Positions 9,514 through 19,763 of a DNA stretch of 64,000 nucleotides are shown here, in pieces; position 1 is the first letter of the stretch, and each line of letters starts with the position of its first letter. Both the position numbers and the translations under genes were made by a program. A model generated the notes under the pieces. That model was given only the letters and a program-made list of their open reading frames with translations, had not been told where the DNA came from and did no database searches. The stretch comes from Actinomycetota bacterium (GTDB lineage: Bacteria; Actinomycetota; Acidimicrobiia; Acidimicrobiales; Palsa-688): the NCBI GenBank assembly GCA_021323695.1, contig JAJPKN010000014.1, positions 31,126 through 95,125 on the forward strand. The letters run 5' to 3'.

Positions 9514-9601
9514 CAGGCCCCACCTGAGGCGTGGCCCGAGCGTGCACCCAGCCCCAGCAGCGGCCAGCGGCCAGCGGCCGAGTAACGGTCAGCGGCTAAT
9601 G

Positions 9602-9711
9602 GCACCCTTGTGGGGGTGCACCCTTGCTGGCGTCAGCTACCATGGCAACCACGAGCACCCGGGGGCTGCGGCCCACCGGGGCCCATAACCCTGCTCCGGG
9701 CCACCCGGAGC
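9602..9711 (+). promoter_or_regulatory. Hairpin-rich leader of the rpsF operon
   Basis: The 254-base spacer between panB and rpsF holds two clean hairpins. GCACCC (9602-9607) pairs with GGGTGC (9614-9619) over six bases. GCTCCGGG (9693-9700) pairs with CCCGGAGC (9704-9711), an uninterrupted 8-bp stem over three bases, ending 56 bases before the rpsF ATG. Many bacteria have an S6:S18-binding leader at this place; I cannot confirm its conserved bulge here. Just upstream are three to four near copies of AGCGGCC (about 9558-9595). Confidence 0.4.
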
Positions 9712-9767
9712 CTCGGCTTGGCAGGCACTTCCAAGCGTGCCCAGAGGGAAAGGTAGGTGAGCCGCCC

Positions 9768-10130
9768 ATGCGGCCCTATGAAGTCATGGTGATCTTTGAC
9801 GCCGGCCTCGAAGATGATGCCGTCAAGGCCATGGCAGACCGCTTCAGCCAGCAGTTGACCACTGCTGGCGCAAAGTCAGTCAGCACGCACAGCTGGGGTA
9901 AACGCCGGTTTGCGTACCCCGTGCGGCACCGGAACGAAGGCCACTACTTCATCATCGAAGCCACTGCTGAGCCGGCAGCACTCGCAGACCTCGACCGGGT
10001 GCTCAGGCTCACGGACGAGGTCCTCAGGCACAAGGTCATCCGGCTTCCCGACAAGGCCGCTGGCCGGGCACGTCCGGTGCCCCACCCGGCGCCCGCGCTG
10101 GCTGCGGGCACCAACACGAACGGAGCATGA
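9768..10130 (+). CDS. rpsF: 30S ribosomal protein S6
   Basis: A 120-residue S6, which binds the central domain of 16S rRNA as a heterodimer with S18. The start MRPYEVMVIFDAGL and the internal KRRFAYPVRHRNEGHYFIIE are diagnostic. The last 20 residues are a Pro/Ala-rich tail. ATG 9768 follows a purine-rich AGGTAGGTGAG. It is the first gene of rpsF-ssb-rpsR-rplI, with ssb seven bases downstream. Confidence 0.95.
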   Translation: MRPYEVMVIFDAGLEDDAVKAMADRFSQQLTTAGAKSVSTHSWGKRRFAYPVRHRNEGHYFIIEATAEPAALADLDRVLRLTDEVLRHKVIRLPDKAAGRARPVPHPAPALAAGTNTNGA

Positions 10131-10137
10131 AGAGAAA

Positions 10138-10647
10138 ATGGCACAAGACAACACAGTCCACATCGTCGGCAACCTCACACGGGAGCCCGAGCTTCGCTTC
10201 ACGCCAAACGGGCAGGCCACAGCCACATTCGGTGTAGCCGTCAACCGCACCTGGACAGACCGTCAGAGCCAGGAGAGGCGGGAATCGACTTCGTTCTTCG
10301 ACGTCGTGGCCTGGGGTTCCCTGGCCGAGAACGCCGCCTCCTCCCTATCGCGCGGCATGCGGGTGGTAGTGATCGGGAGGCTGGACCAGCGGTCATGGGA
10401 GACCCAAGAAGGCGAACGCCGTTCGAAGATCGAGATCACCGCCGATGAGATCGCGCCCAGCCTCCGCTGGTGCTCCGTCAAGGTGACCAAGAACGAACGG
10501 CGCAGCCCGGAGGTGCCCAATGGTGAGGTCCCAGCCTCGGCTGACCACCCGCACGCTGGCGCTGAGCACGCCCCCTACCGGTCGCCGGCCCCCGAGCCGG
10601 CCCCCGTCGGCTACAGCACCAGCCACGAAGAGGAGGAGCCTTTCTAG
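10138..10647 (+). CDS. ssb: Single-stranded DNA-binding protein
   Basis: The 169-residue SSB coats single-stranded DNA in replication, repair and recombination. An N-terminal OB fold (about 1-110) opens with NTVHIVGNLTREPELRFTPNG and contains STSFFDVVAWG. A Pro/Ala-rich linker leads to an acidic tip, EEEEPF, the variant of the partner-recruiting C-terminal motif. The ATG at 10138 follows GAAGAGAAA. It lies between the S6 and S18 genes, the common actinobacterial arrangement, and three bases before rpsR. Confidence 0.95.
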   Translation: MAQDNTVHIVGNLTREPELRFTPNGQATATFGVAVNRTWTDRQSQERRESTSFFDVVAWGSLAENAASSLSRGMRVVVIGRLDQRSWETQEGERRSKIEITADEIAPSLRWCSVKVTKNERRSPEVPNGEVPASADHPHAGAEHAPYRSPAPEPAPVGYSTSHEEEEPF

Positions 10648-10650
10648 CTC

Positions 10651-11073
10651 ATGGCCAGGACCAACGACCGAGAGCGCAGCTCCAAGCGCGCCACCAAAGA
10701 GGCACGACCCCGAGGCAAAAAGCGCGTCTGCCTGTTCTGTAAGGACCACGCTGAGTGGGTTGACTACAAGGACGTCAACCTCCTGCGCCGGTTCATGAGC
10801 GACCGTGGCAAGATCCGCTCCCGCCGCGTCACTGGCAACTGCACCCAGCACCAGCGCGATGTCCAGTCTGCCATCAAGACGGCCAGGGAGCTCGCTCTCC
10901 TCCCCTATGTGCAACGCACGGTCAACGAACGCGGGCCCAGCCGTAGGCTGAGCTCAGCACCGCTCGAGGAGGCCTCCCAGCTCCCGGCTGGGACCGTCCC
11001 CGACCAAGAAGGCGAAGGCTTTGGCGTGGAAGAGCTGGCCTCGGCTGACGGCGCCAAGGAGGTTGAGGAGTGA
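10651..11073 (+). CDS. rpsR: 30S ribosomal protein S18 with C-terminal extension
   Basis: S18 partners S6 on the small subunit. The core (about residues 25-92) is conserved, with [19 protein letters not shown] and the ARELALLPY end. The cysteine-bearing zinc type is visible: CLFC (27-30) with a later C and H in NCTQHQRD. At 140 residues it is longer than usual (about 75-90) because of an acidic, Ser/Glu-rich C-terminal extension of about 45 residues. The rplI start overlaps its stop by four bases (GTGA). Confidence 0.93.
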   Translation: MARTNDRERSSKRATKEARPRGKKRVCLFCKDHAEWVDYKDVNLLRRFMSDRGKIRSRRVTGNCTQHQRDVQSAIKTARELALLPYVQRTVNERGPSRRLSSAPLEEASQLPAGTVPDQEGEGFGVEELASADGAKEVEE

Positions 11074-11519
11074 CCAAGGTCGTCCTGCGCACCGACGTCC
11101 CCGACCTCGGCAACAAGGGCGACATCCGAGATGTAGCCGACGGTTACGCCCGCAACTTCCTGTTCCCCCGAGGCCACGCCATCCCAGCTACACAGGGTGC
11201 TGCACGCCAAGCCGCCAGCATGCGCCGAGCCAGGGACCTCAAAGAGGCTCACGACCGCCAGGCGGCGGAAGCCATCGCCCGGGCCTTGGTGCCCGTCGTC
11301 ATCCGCATCCCAGCCCGCTCTGGGCCAGACGGACGGTTGTTCGGTTCAGTGACCACTGCCACCATAGCTGAAGCCATCGCCCAGCAAACAGGGGTACAGA
11401 TCGAGCGCCACCGGCTGCACCTGCCCGACCCAATCAAGGCGCTCGGCACGCACGAGGTGCCGGCAAAGCTTCATGCGGGCGTAGAGTTCCCAGTAACCGT
11501 CGAAGTGGTCAAGGCCTGA
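11070..11519 (+). CDS. rplI: 50S ribosomal protein L9
   Basis: The 149-residue L9 binds 23S rRNA near the L1 stalk. The N-terminal rRNA-binding domain ([19 protein letters not shown], then [10 protein letters not shown]) and the C-terminal domain with [13 protein letters not shown] are both present and of normal length. The GTG start overlaps the rpsR stop. The last gene of its operon, it converges on dnaB with a 52-base spacer holding a strong hairpin. Confidence 0.95.
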   Translation: MTKVVLRTDVPDLGNKGDIRDVADGYARNFLFPRGHAIPATQGAARQAASMRRARDLKEAHDRQAAEAIARALVPVVIRIPARSGPDGRLFGSVTTATIAEAIAQQTGVQIERHRLHLPDPIKALGTHEVPAKLHAGVEFPVTVEVVKA

Positions 11520-11547
11520 CCTCATCAGGCTGCCACCTGGCGACGCC

Positions 11548-11584
11548 GGCGCACGCCTGCGGGCCAAGTCCTCAGGCGTGCGCC
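11548..11584. terminator. Bidirectional hairpin between rplI and dnaB
   Basis: Perfect 12-bp arms GGCGCACGCCTG (11548-11559) and CAGGCGTGCGCC (11573-11584) flank a 13-base loop. The left arm lies 29 bases past the rplI stop. The right arm overlaps the last codons of dnaB, so the same hairpin can form in both transcripts. There is no clear U-tract, as is usual in GC-rich Actinobacteria. Confidence 0.65.
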
Positions 11585-12942
11585 ATGTTGGCAAAGCGCG
11601 TGTAATGGTCAAGGAAAGCCAGCTGTGCCACGCCTGTCGGGCCATTGCGGTGCTTGGCGATGATGACCTCTGCCGTGCCCTTGTCAGGCGAGTCTTTGTT
11701 GTAGATCTCATCCCGGTAGATGAACAGCACGACATCCGCGTCCTGCTCGAGCGACCCCGACTCCCTCAGGTCAGCCAGCACCGGCCTTTTGTCAGCACGT
11801 GCCTCTAGGTTGCGGGACAACTGCGAAAGCGCCACCACGGGCACGCCCAGCTCCCGTGCCAATATCTTCAGCCCACGGCTGATCTCGGAAACTTCCACCT
11901 GACGGTTCTCGGCCGCGTCACGGCCCGACATGAGCTGCAGGTAGTCCACGACCACCAAGCCCAAACCCTCCCGGCTCTTGAGCCGCCTGGCCTTCGCCCG
12001 TATCTCCATGACCGTCAGGTTCGGGTTGTCGTCTATGTACAGCGGCGCCTCGCCCAGCCGGCCTATGGCATGGACGATCTTGGGCCAATCGGCCTCGTGC
12101 AACCTGCCGTTGCGGATCCGGGACGAGTCGACACGCGCCTCGGAGCACAACAAGCGCTGCGTTATCTCCAGATGGTTCATCTCCAACGAAAAGAACAGCA
12201 CTGGCAGCCGCTTCTCGATGGCGGCGTGGGCGGCCAGTCCCAAGGCGAACGAGGTCTTGCCCATGGACGGACGCGCACCGACGATGACCAACGCACTGGG
12301 CTGCAAACCAGAAAGTTGCTCGTCGAGGTCTGTGTAGCCGGTTGGCACCCCGGTGATGCTGTCGCCTCGCTCGTAGAGGGCCTCCAAGTGGTCGAGGCTA
12401 GCCGCCAGCAACTCTCGTAGCGGCTTCAATGAGTCAGTCACCCGGTGCTCAGCGACCTGGAACACCAGAGCCTCTGCCTGGTCCAACGTGGCGACCACGT
12501 CTTCGGGCACCGAGTACCCCAGCTCGGCGATCTCGCTCGCCACTGCTATGAGCTTCCTCAACAACGCGAGGTCTTCGACGATCTTCGCGTAGCGAGACGC
12601 GTTGGCAATGGCCGGCGTGTTCGCCTGGAGCGCCAGCAGTTCGGCGGCGCCCCCCACTGCCTCCAACAAGTCTGCCCGGCGCAGTTCATCCGCCACCGTG
12701 ACCGGGTCGGCCGGTTCCCCCTGTGCGTACAAGGAACAGACGGCATCAAAGATATGGCCGTGGGCTGGGCGGTAAAAATCACTTGCCTTGCAATGCTCCA
12801 CCGCGGCAGTGATGGCGTCCCGCGACAGGAGCATGGCCCCCAGTAGGGACTCCTCGGCCTGCAAGTCATGAGGAGGCACCCGCTGGCTCCTTGCCCGCCA
12901 AGGCTCGGCTCGGTCCCGGACGTCAGTCACTGCCTGGCTCAT
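11572..12942 (-). CDS. dnaB: Replicative DNA helicase DnaB
   Basis: Hexameric 5'-3' helicase of the replication fork, 456 residues. The N-terminal scaffold domain starts with PHDLQAEESLLGAML. The RecA-like C-terminal domain has Walker A GARPSMGKTSF, Walker B VVVDYLQLM, the LKILARELGVPVVALSQLSRN arginine-finger region and ESGSLEQDADVV. No intein interrupts the P-loop, unlike some mycobacterial DnaB. ATG 12942 has GGGAGGG just upstream. It is convergent with rplI and divergent from dnaA. Confidence 0.96.
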   Translation of the reverse strand: MSQAVTDVRDRAEPWRARSQRVPPHDLQAEESLLGAMLLSRDAITAAVEHCKASDFYRPAHGHIFDAVCSLYAQGEPADPVTVADELRRADLLEAVGGAAELLALQANTPAIANASRYAKIVEDLALLRKLIAVASEIAELGYSVPEDVVATLDQAEALVFQVAEHRVTDSLKPLRELLAASLDHLEALYERGDSITGVPTGYTDLDEQLSGLQPSALVIVGARPSMGKTSFALGLAAHAAIEKRLPVLFFSLEMNHLEITQRLLCSEARVDSSRIRNGRLHEADWPKIVHAIGRLGEAPLYIDDNPNLTVMEIRAKARRLKSREGLGLVVVDYLQLMSGRDAAENRQVEVSEISRGLKILARELGVPVVALSQLSRNLEARADKRPVLADLRESGSLEQDADVVLFIYRDEIYNKDSPDKGTAEVIIAKHRNGPTGVAQLAFLDHYTRFANMAHA

Positions 12943-13022
12943 AACCCTCCCTACACTTGCCCGGTTGCCCTGTGCGCCGCCACAGGGAAAACTTGTTCAT
13001 TTCCGGTGAGTTCTCCTCCTCG

Positions 13023-13031
13023 TCGTCCACA
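13023..13031 (+). promoter_or_regulatory. DnaA-box-like 9-mer in the dnaB-dnaA spacer
   Basis: TCGTCCACA matches the DnaA box TTGTCCACA at 8 of 9 positions. It is the only good match I see in the 374-base dnaB-dnaA spacer (12943-13316), and could serve dnaA autoregulation. Confidence 0.4.
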
Positions 13032-13102
13032 CCCGCAGCTCCGTAGCCCCATGGCCACCGGCTGGCACCACCCACGTCCACCCCTCATCATAGCACCGGA
13101 GG

Positions 13103-13116
13103 CGAACGTCAGTTCG
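13103..13116. promoter_or_regulatory. LexA (SOS)-box-like dyad between dnaB and dnaA
   Basis: CGAAC-GTCA-GTTCG is an exact match to the Gram-positive/actinobacterial SOS core CGAAC-N4-GTTCG. It lies about 160 bases upstream of the dnaB start and 200 bases upstream of dnaA. The four central bases do not fit the preferred RNRY pattern, so a chance match remains possible. Confidence 0.45.
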
Positions 13117-13196
13117 ATCCCGTGCAGCCTGACCGGCCGGGCTCGCCCCCCTCGCCCTTGGCCCACCAAGTGATAGCGTCGTTGCGCCGCGCCATA

Positions 13197-13245
13197 CTGG
13201 TACGGCCACACCACGCTGGTACGGCCCGGCCAGAGCGGTACGGTC
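13197..13245 (+). repeat. Three 11-bp iterons at a 19-bp period upstream of dnaA
   Basis: CTGGTACGGCC occurs at 13197-13207 and again at 13216-13226. A relative, GCGGTACGGTC, follows at 13235-13245. The starts are exactly 19 bases apart, close to two helical turns, placing all copies on nearly the same DNA face, 72-120 bases upstream of the dnaA start. They are not DnaA boxes. A regulator binding site for dnaA expression or origin activity is the simplest reading. Confidence 0.55.
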
Positions 13246-13316
13246 GCGGCACAACCCAGCACGACGGCCTGCTCCTCGCCAGGAGCAGCCAACTTGCTTA
13301 GAAGGAGGCCACGTCG

Positions 13317-14834
13317 GTGTCGTCCGGCAGCACGCCAGGCAGTCCAGGGCATGATGGGGCCAAAGACACCCCAGACCCTAGCCCTTGGCGTGAGCTCGGC
13401 GACCCAGCCGACCTCTGGGCCCGCTGCCGCCTCAGCCTTCGTCAGCGCGTCTCGGCACCCACCTGGAACGCCTGGCTCGCCCCACTAGTACCACTACAGG
13501 CCAGTGATTACAAGCTTGTGCTCGCGGCACCCAACTCCCTCGCAGCCGAGCAGGTCACCGCTCGCCTCGTCGACCTCATACGCCATACCCTTGGCGAACT
13601 GCTCAGAGTGCCTCCTGGCACCCAGCTCCCCGCAGTGGACATCGCCGTGCGGCCCGACTTGGCCAGCTCCACGACGCCAACGTCCACAGCCTCCCCAGAA
13701 ACGGCAGCCCTCCTGCCCGCCTCGCCGCTCGCCGCCTCTCCCTCCGCTCTCGCACCCACCCTGCCCCCACCTTCCCCGCCCACCTCCCCTCCTACCGCCA
13801 CCCCACCCCGCTATACCTTCGAAGCCTTCGTCATCGGCACGTCCAACCGCTTCGCCCACGCCGCTGCGCTCGCGGTCGCCGAGAGACCTGCTCGCGCCTA
13901 CAACCCCCTTTTCATCTACGGCTCCTCCGGCCTAGGCAAGACCCACCTCCTCCACGCGATCCGCCACTACGTCAACCAGAACTTCCCAGCCCTCAAAGTG
14001 CACTACGTCTCAACCGAGACGTTCCTCAACGAGTTCGTGGACTCCATACTCAAAAAGGACCAAGCTGACTTCAAACGCCGGTACCGCACTTACGACGTCC
14101 TCCTCGTTGACGACATCCATTTCATCGAGAACAAAAAGGAAACCCAGGAAGAGTTCTTTTACACGTTCAACTCCCTCTACGAAGCTGACAAACAGGTAGT
14201 CCTGTCCTCTGACCGCCACCCACGAGCCATCGAAACCCTTGAAGACCGCCTTCGCAGCCGCTTCGAGTCAGGCCTCATAACCGACATCCAGCCCCCCGAG
14301 CTCGAGACCCGCCTGGCCATCCTTCGCAAGAAGGCTGCTGCTGAGCGGGTACAGTTCCCTGAAGAGGTACTGGGCCTCATCGCCACCCACGTAAAGGACA
14401 ACATCCGCGAGCTCGAAGGCGCGCTCACCCGCCTTTCCGCCTTCGCCAGCATCCATCGCGTACCCGTCACCCAGGACCTCGCCAACGACGTACTATCTGA
14501 CCTCATAGCCACGACGGCCCCACGCGCCATCACCCCTCAGCTCATCCTGAACACAACCGCCGAAGCCTTCGGGTTCACCGTCGAAGAGCTCTGCGGCCCG
14601 AGCCGCCGACGTCCCCTCGTCATTGCCCGCCAGATCGCCATGTACCTCTTCCGCCACCTGTTGCCAGACTTCAGCTTCCCGATCATCGCCAAGCACTTCG
14701 GTGACCGAGACCACACGACGGTGATGCACGCCGAACGCAAGATCGAAGCCCTCATGAAGGACAAGCCCCAGATCTTCGAACAGGTGAACGACCTCATCAC
14801 CAAGATCCGCAACGCACCGCCAGGCAACAAGTGA
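13317..14834 (+). CDS. dnaA: Chromosomal replication initiator protein DnaA
   Basis: ATP-dependent origin-binding initiator, 505 residues. Domain I (about 25-110) contains APTWNAWLAPLVPL. Domain II is a Pro/Ser/Thr/Ala-rich linker (about 115-165). Domain III has Walker A GSSGLGKTHLLHAI and Walker B LLVDDIHFIENK. Domain IV ends with the DNA-binding signature GDRDHTTVMHAERKI. The GTG start at 13317 follows AAGGAGG eight bases upstream. It begins the dnaA-dnaN-recF-dciA-gyrB-gyrA block; the usual rpmH-rnpA neighbours are absent and dnaB lies divergently upstream. Confidence 0.97.
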   Translation: MSSGSTPGSPGHDGAKDTPDPSPWRELGDPADLWARCRLSLRQRVSAPTWNAWLAPLVPLQASDYKLVLAAPNSLAAEQVTARLVDLIRHTLGELLRVPPGTQLPAVDIAVRPDLASSTTPTSTASPETAALLPASPLAASPSALAPTLPPPSPPTSPPTATPPRYTFEAFVIGTSNRFAHAAALAVAERPARAYNPLFIYGSSGLGKTHLLHAIRHYVNQNFPALKVHYVSTETFLNEFVDSILKKDQADFKRRYRTYDVLLVDDIHFIENKKETQEEFFYTFNSLYEADKQVVLSSDRHPRAIETLEDRLRSRFESGLITDIQPPELETRLAILRKKAAAERVQFPEEVLGLIATHVKDNIRELEGALTRLSAFASIHRVPVTQDLANDVLSDLIATTAPRAITPQLILNTTAEAFGFTVEELCGPSRRRPLVIARQIAMYLFRHLLPDFSFPIIAKHFGDRDHTTVMHAERKIEALMKDKPQIFEQVNDLITKIRNAPPGNK

Positions 14835-15075
14835 GCGACCACTGTGCGAGCAACCATGGAAGCCTTGTGCCGGCACCATGTAGTTCCTGTGGACCCGGCA
14901 CCGCCTGTCCACACCCAAGGCAAACAACACTACTGTCATTGTTCAAGCCAACACCCTCCGTCCACAGCCTCCTAGCTCCCCCTGACCAGCCCCCACCCAG
15001 GGATATGCACAATCCACAGGCCCTACTAAGACTTCTGATCTTTCTAACACCTTTCAAGCAGAGGAGCGTCCATCT
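14835..15075. other. Putative chromosomal origin oriC (dnaA-dnaN spacer)
   Basis: The 241-base spacer has DnaA-box-like sites at 14905-14913 (CTGTCCACA, 8/9), 14958-14966 (CCGTCCACA, 7/9), 15010-15018 (CAATCCACA, 7/9 to TTATCCACA) and, reversed, 14888-14896 (TGTGGACCC, 7/9). A locally AT-richer stretch at about 15025-15060 could be the unwinding element. It is short for an actinobacterial origin and the boxes are degenerate, so part of oriC may lie upstream of dnaA. Confidence 0.65.
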
Positions 15076-16176
15076 GTGAAGTTACGATGTGAACGGGACA
15101 CGATGCTCGAAGCCCTCAGCCTTGCGGCCCGGGCCAGCTCCGGGCGCTCTGCCCCGACCGCGCTCGGCGGCGTCCGCCTCCAGCTCCAGGGCGACAAGCT
15201 CGGGGTGACCGGTACTGACCAGGACCTGACAATCGCGACAACCGTCGCGGTAGCTGGTTCTGGCGACGGTACCGTCGTTGCCCCTGGACGGCTGCTGACC
15301 GACATCGTGCGGGCGTTGCCCGCTGGGGCTGTGTCCGTGCAAGGTGACGAAGAGGAGCTGCACGTCTCAGCTGGGCGAGCCGAGTTCGTGTTACGGCCCT
15401 ACAGGGTCGCTGATTTCCCACATCTGCCGGCACCAGCACAAAGCGCTGTTTCATTGCCTACCGCCGGCCTGGCCGAGGCCCTCCGCCAGGTGGTGCGAGC
15501 AGCCTCGTCGGAAGACAGCCGCCCCGTGCTCACCGGCGTGCTCTTGGCGGCTGAGCCGGACGGGTTGCGGCTGGTGGCCACCGACTCCTACCGGCTGGCA
15601 GTGAAAGAGCTGCACGATGCTGCTGGGGTGCTCCCCGAAGGGCAGCGGGTGCTGGTCCCGTCGCGGGCTCTGGCTGAGCTACAACGTCTTTTGGCCGGGG
15701 GCACGGTTGCCGTTGAGATGCGCTTAGGACCGCGGGACTTGGTGTTCTCAGTGGGGGAGGTGCAGTTGACAACCAGGCTCATCGAAGGTGAGTTCCCTCC
15801 TTACCAACAGCTGATCCCCTTCAATTACCCGAACAAGCTCGTTGTGGCCCGGGAGGCGTTCCTCGACGGGATCAGGAGGGTGAGGCTAGTGGCACGTGAC
15901 GCTACTACGCCGGTGCGGATATCGTTGCGAGGTGACAGTATCGAACTGAACGTGGTCACAGTCGACTGGGGCCAGGCAACCGAGCAGCTCGACGCCAAGT
16001 ACGAGGGAGCGGAGATGACCATAGCGTTCAACCCCCAGTACCTGGCCGACGGGGTAGAAGCCATACCAGGGGACGAAGTTGTGTTGGAAACACTCGATTC
16101 CCTCAAGCCCGCCACGTTGAAGCCGACAGGCGCTGCAGATTACCTCTACTTGTTGATGCCTGTTCGCGTCTCGTGA
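15076..16176 (+). CDS. dnaN: DNA polymerase III sliding clamp, beta subunit
   Basis: The 366-residue beta clamp forms a dimeric ring that tethers DNA polymerase III. Three clamp domains are present; recognisable stretches are RPVLTGVLLAAEPDGLRLVATDSYRLA in domain 2 (cited here only as a landmark, about 156-182), FPPYQQLIP and the C-terminal YLLMPVRVS. GTG 15076 opens the gene directly after the origin spacer. Its stop overlaps the recF start (GTGA), indicating translational coupling. Confidence 0.96.
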   Translation: MKLRCERDTMLEALSLAARASSGRSAPTALGGVRLQLQGDKLGVTGTDQDLTIATTVAVAGSGDGTVVAPGRLLTDIVRALPAGAVSVQGDEEELHVSAGRAEFVLRPYRVADFPHLPAPAQSAVSLPTAGLAEALRQVVRAASSEDSRPVLTGVLLAAEPDGLRLVATDSYRLAVKELHDAAGVLPEGQRVLVPSRALAELQRLLAGGTVAVEMRLGPRDLVFSVGEVQLTTRLIEGEFPPYQQLIPFNYPNKLVVAREAFLDGIRRVRLVARDATTPVRISLRGDSIELNVVTVDWGQATEQLDAKYEGAEMTIAFNPQYLADGVEAIPGDEVVLETLDSLKPATLKPTGAADYLYLLMPVRVS

Positions 16177-17273
16177 CCATAGTGCACTTCGACTGGCTCT
16201 CGCTCAAAGACTTCCGGAACTACCGCTTCGTCGAGATAGCGCTGGCCAAAGAAGGTATCACCTTGTTCATTGGGGCCAACGGCGCGGGGAAGACGAACTT
16301 GCTCGAGGCTGTGGGCGTGCTTGCCACGTGGCAAAGCTTTCGTGGGGCACCACCGGAGGCCATGGTACGCGAGGGGGCGAGCCAGGCAGTGCTCCGGGGA
16401 CAGGTTTCGCGCGAGGGCAGGAGCGTGCTGGTCGAGGCAGAGCTCAACCGCCTTGGGCGGGGCCGGCTCCAGCTCAACCACCAAGCTGTGCGAAAGCTAC
16501 AAGATCTTCGCTCCGCGCTAGCCGTTACTGTTTTCTCGCCTGACGACCTGGAGCTGGTGAAGGGGGGGCCGCAGCACCGGAGGGAGTACTTGGACGACCT
16601 GCTGGCCAGCTTCGGCCCCAAGTACGGCGCTGCCCGCAGCCAGATGGAAAGGGCATTGAAACAACGCAATGCCTTGCTACGGGCAGCGAAGGGAGCCCTG
16701 CGGGGGGCCATGGCCATGACGATGGACGTTTGGGACGCCAAACTGGCGGAGGCGGGTGAGGCTGTGGCCCAAGCACGCCAAGAGCTAGTCGAAGCACTGG
16801 TGCCTCGGGTGGCCGCGGCCTACGGGCGGTTGTCGAGGTGGGCGCCAGGCAGCTCCGGGGAGGCTATCGGGTTGCAGTACCAACGCAGCTGGCAAGGGGG
16901 GCTGTTGGACGCCCTACAGGCGGCGCGCCCAGAAGACCTGAGGCGGGCTGTGACGACATTGGGCCCCCAGCGCGACGACATGGTTATCACCTTGGGAGGG
17001 CTACCTGCTCGGCTACAGGCGTCACAGGGCGAGCAGCGCAGCCTTGCGTTGGCCTTGCGGCTGGCAGGCCACGGCCTGGTCACAGACCAAGGGGGCTCGC
17101 GCCCCGTGCTCCTGTTGGACGACGTGTTCTCGGAGCTCGATGCCAACCGTTGCGCGGCTTTGGCCGAAAGCCTCCCCCTAGGCCAGGCTTTGTTGACAGC
17201 AACAGAGCCGCCAGCGGTAAGCCTCCCACTGGCGGCCCGGGCCAGGGTCGCCGCGGGGGTCATAGAGCGGTGA
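16173..17273 (+). CDS. recF: DNA replication and repair protein RecF
   Basis: RecF is an SMC-like ATPase that helps load RecA at gaps. The 366-residue protein has Walker A GANGAGKTNLLEAV near the N terminus, the FSPDDLELVKGGP stretch, the signature SQGEQRSLALALRLA and Walker B PVLLLDDVFSELD. The start is GTG 16173, overlapping dnaN. It is followed after 31 bases by the DUF721 gene, as in most Actinobacteria. Confidence 0.95.
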   Translation: MTIVHFDWLSLKDFRNYRFVEIALAKEGITLFIGANGAGKTNLLEAVGVLATWQSFRGAPPEAMVREGASQAVLRGQVSREGRSVLVEAELNRLGRGRLQLNHQAVRKLQDLRSALAVTVFSPDDLELVKGGPQHRREYLDDLLASFGPKYGAARSQMERALKQRNALLRAAKGALRGAMAMTMDVWDAKLAEAGEAVAQARQELVEALVPRVAAAYGRLSRWAPGSSGEAIGLQYQRSWQGGLLDALQAARPEDLRRAVTTLGPQRDDMVITLGGLPARLQASQGEQRSLALALRLAGHGLVTDQGGSRPVLLLDDVFSELDANRCAALAESLPLGQALLTATEPPAVSLPLAARARVAAGVIER

Positions 17274-17304
17274 CCGCTCAGCAGCGCGTGGGCCTGCTAT
17301 CAGC

Positions 17305-19762
<2,458 letters not shown>

Positions 19763-19763
<1 letters not shown>

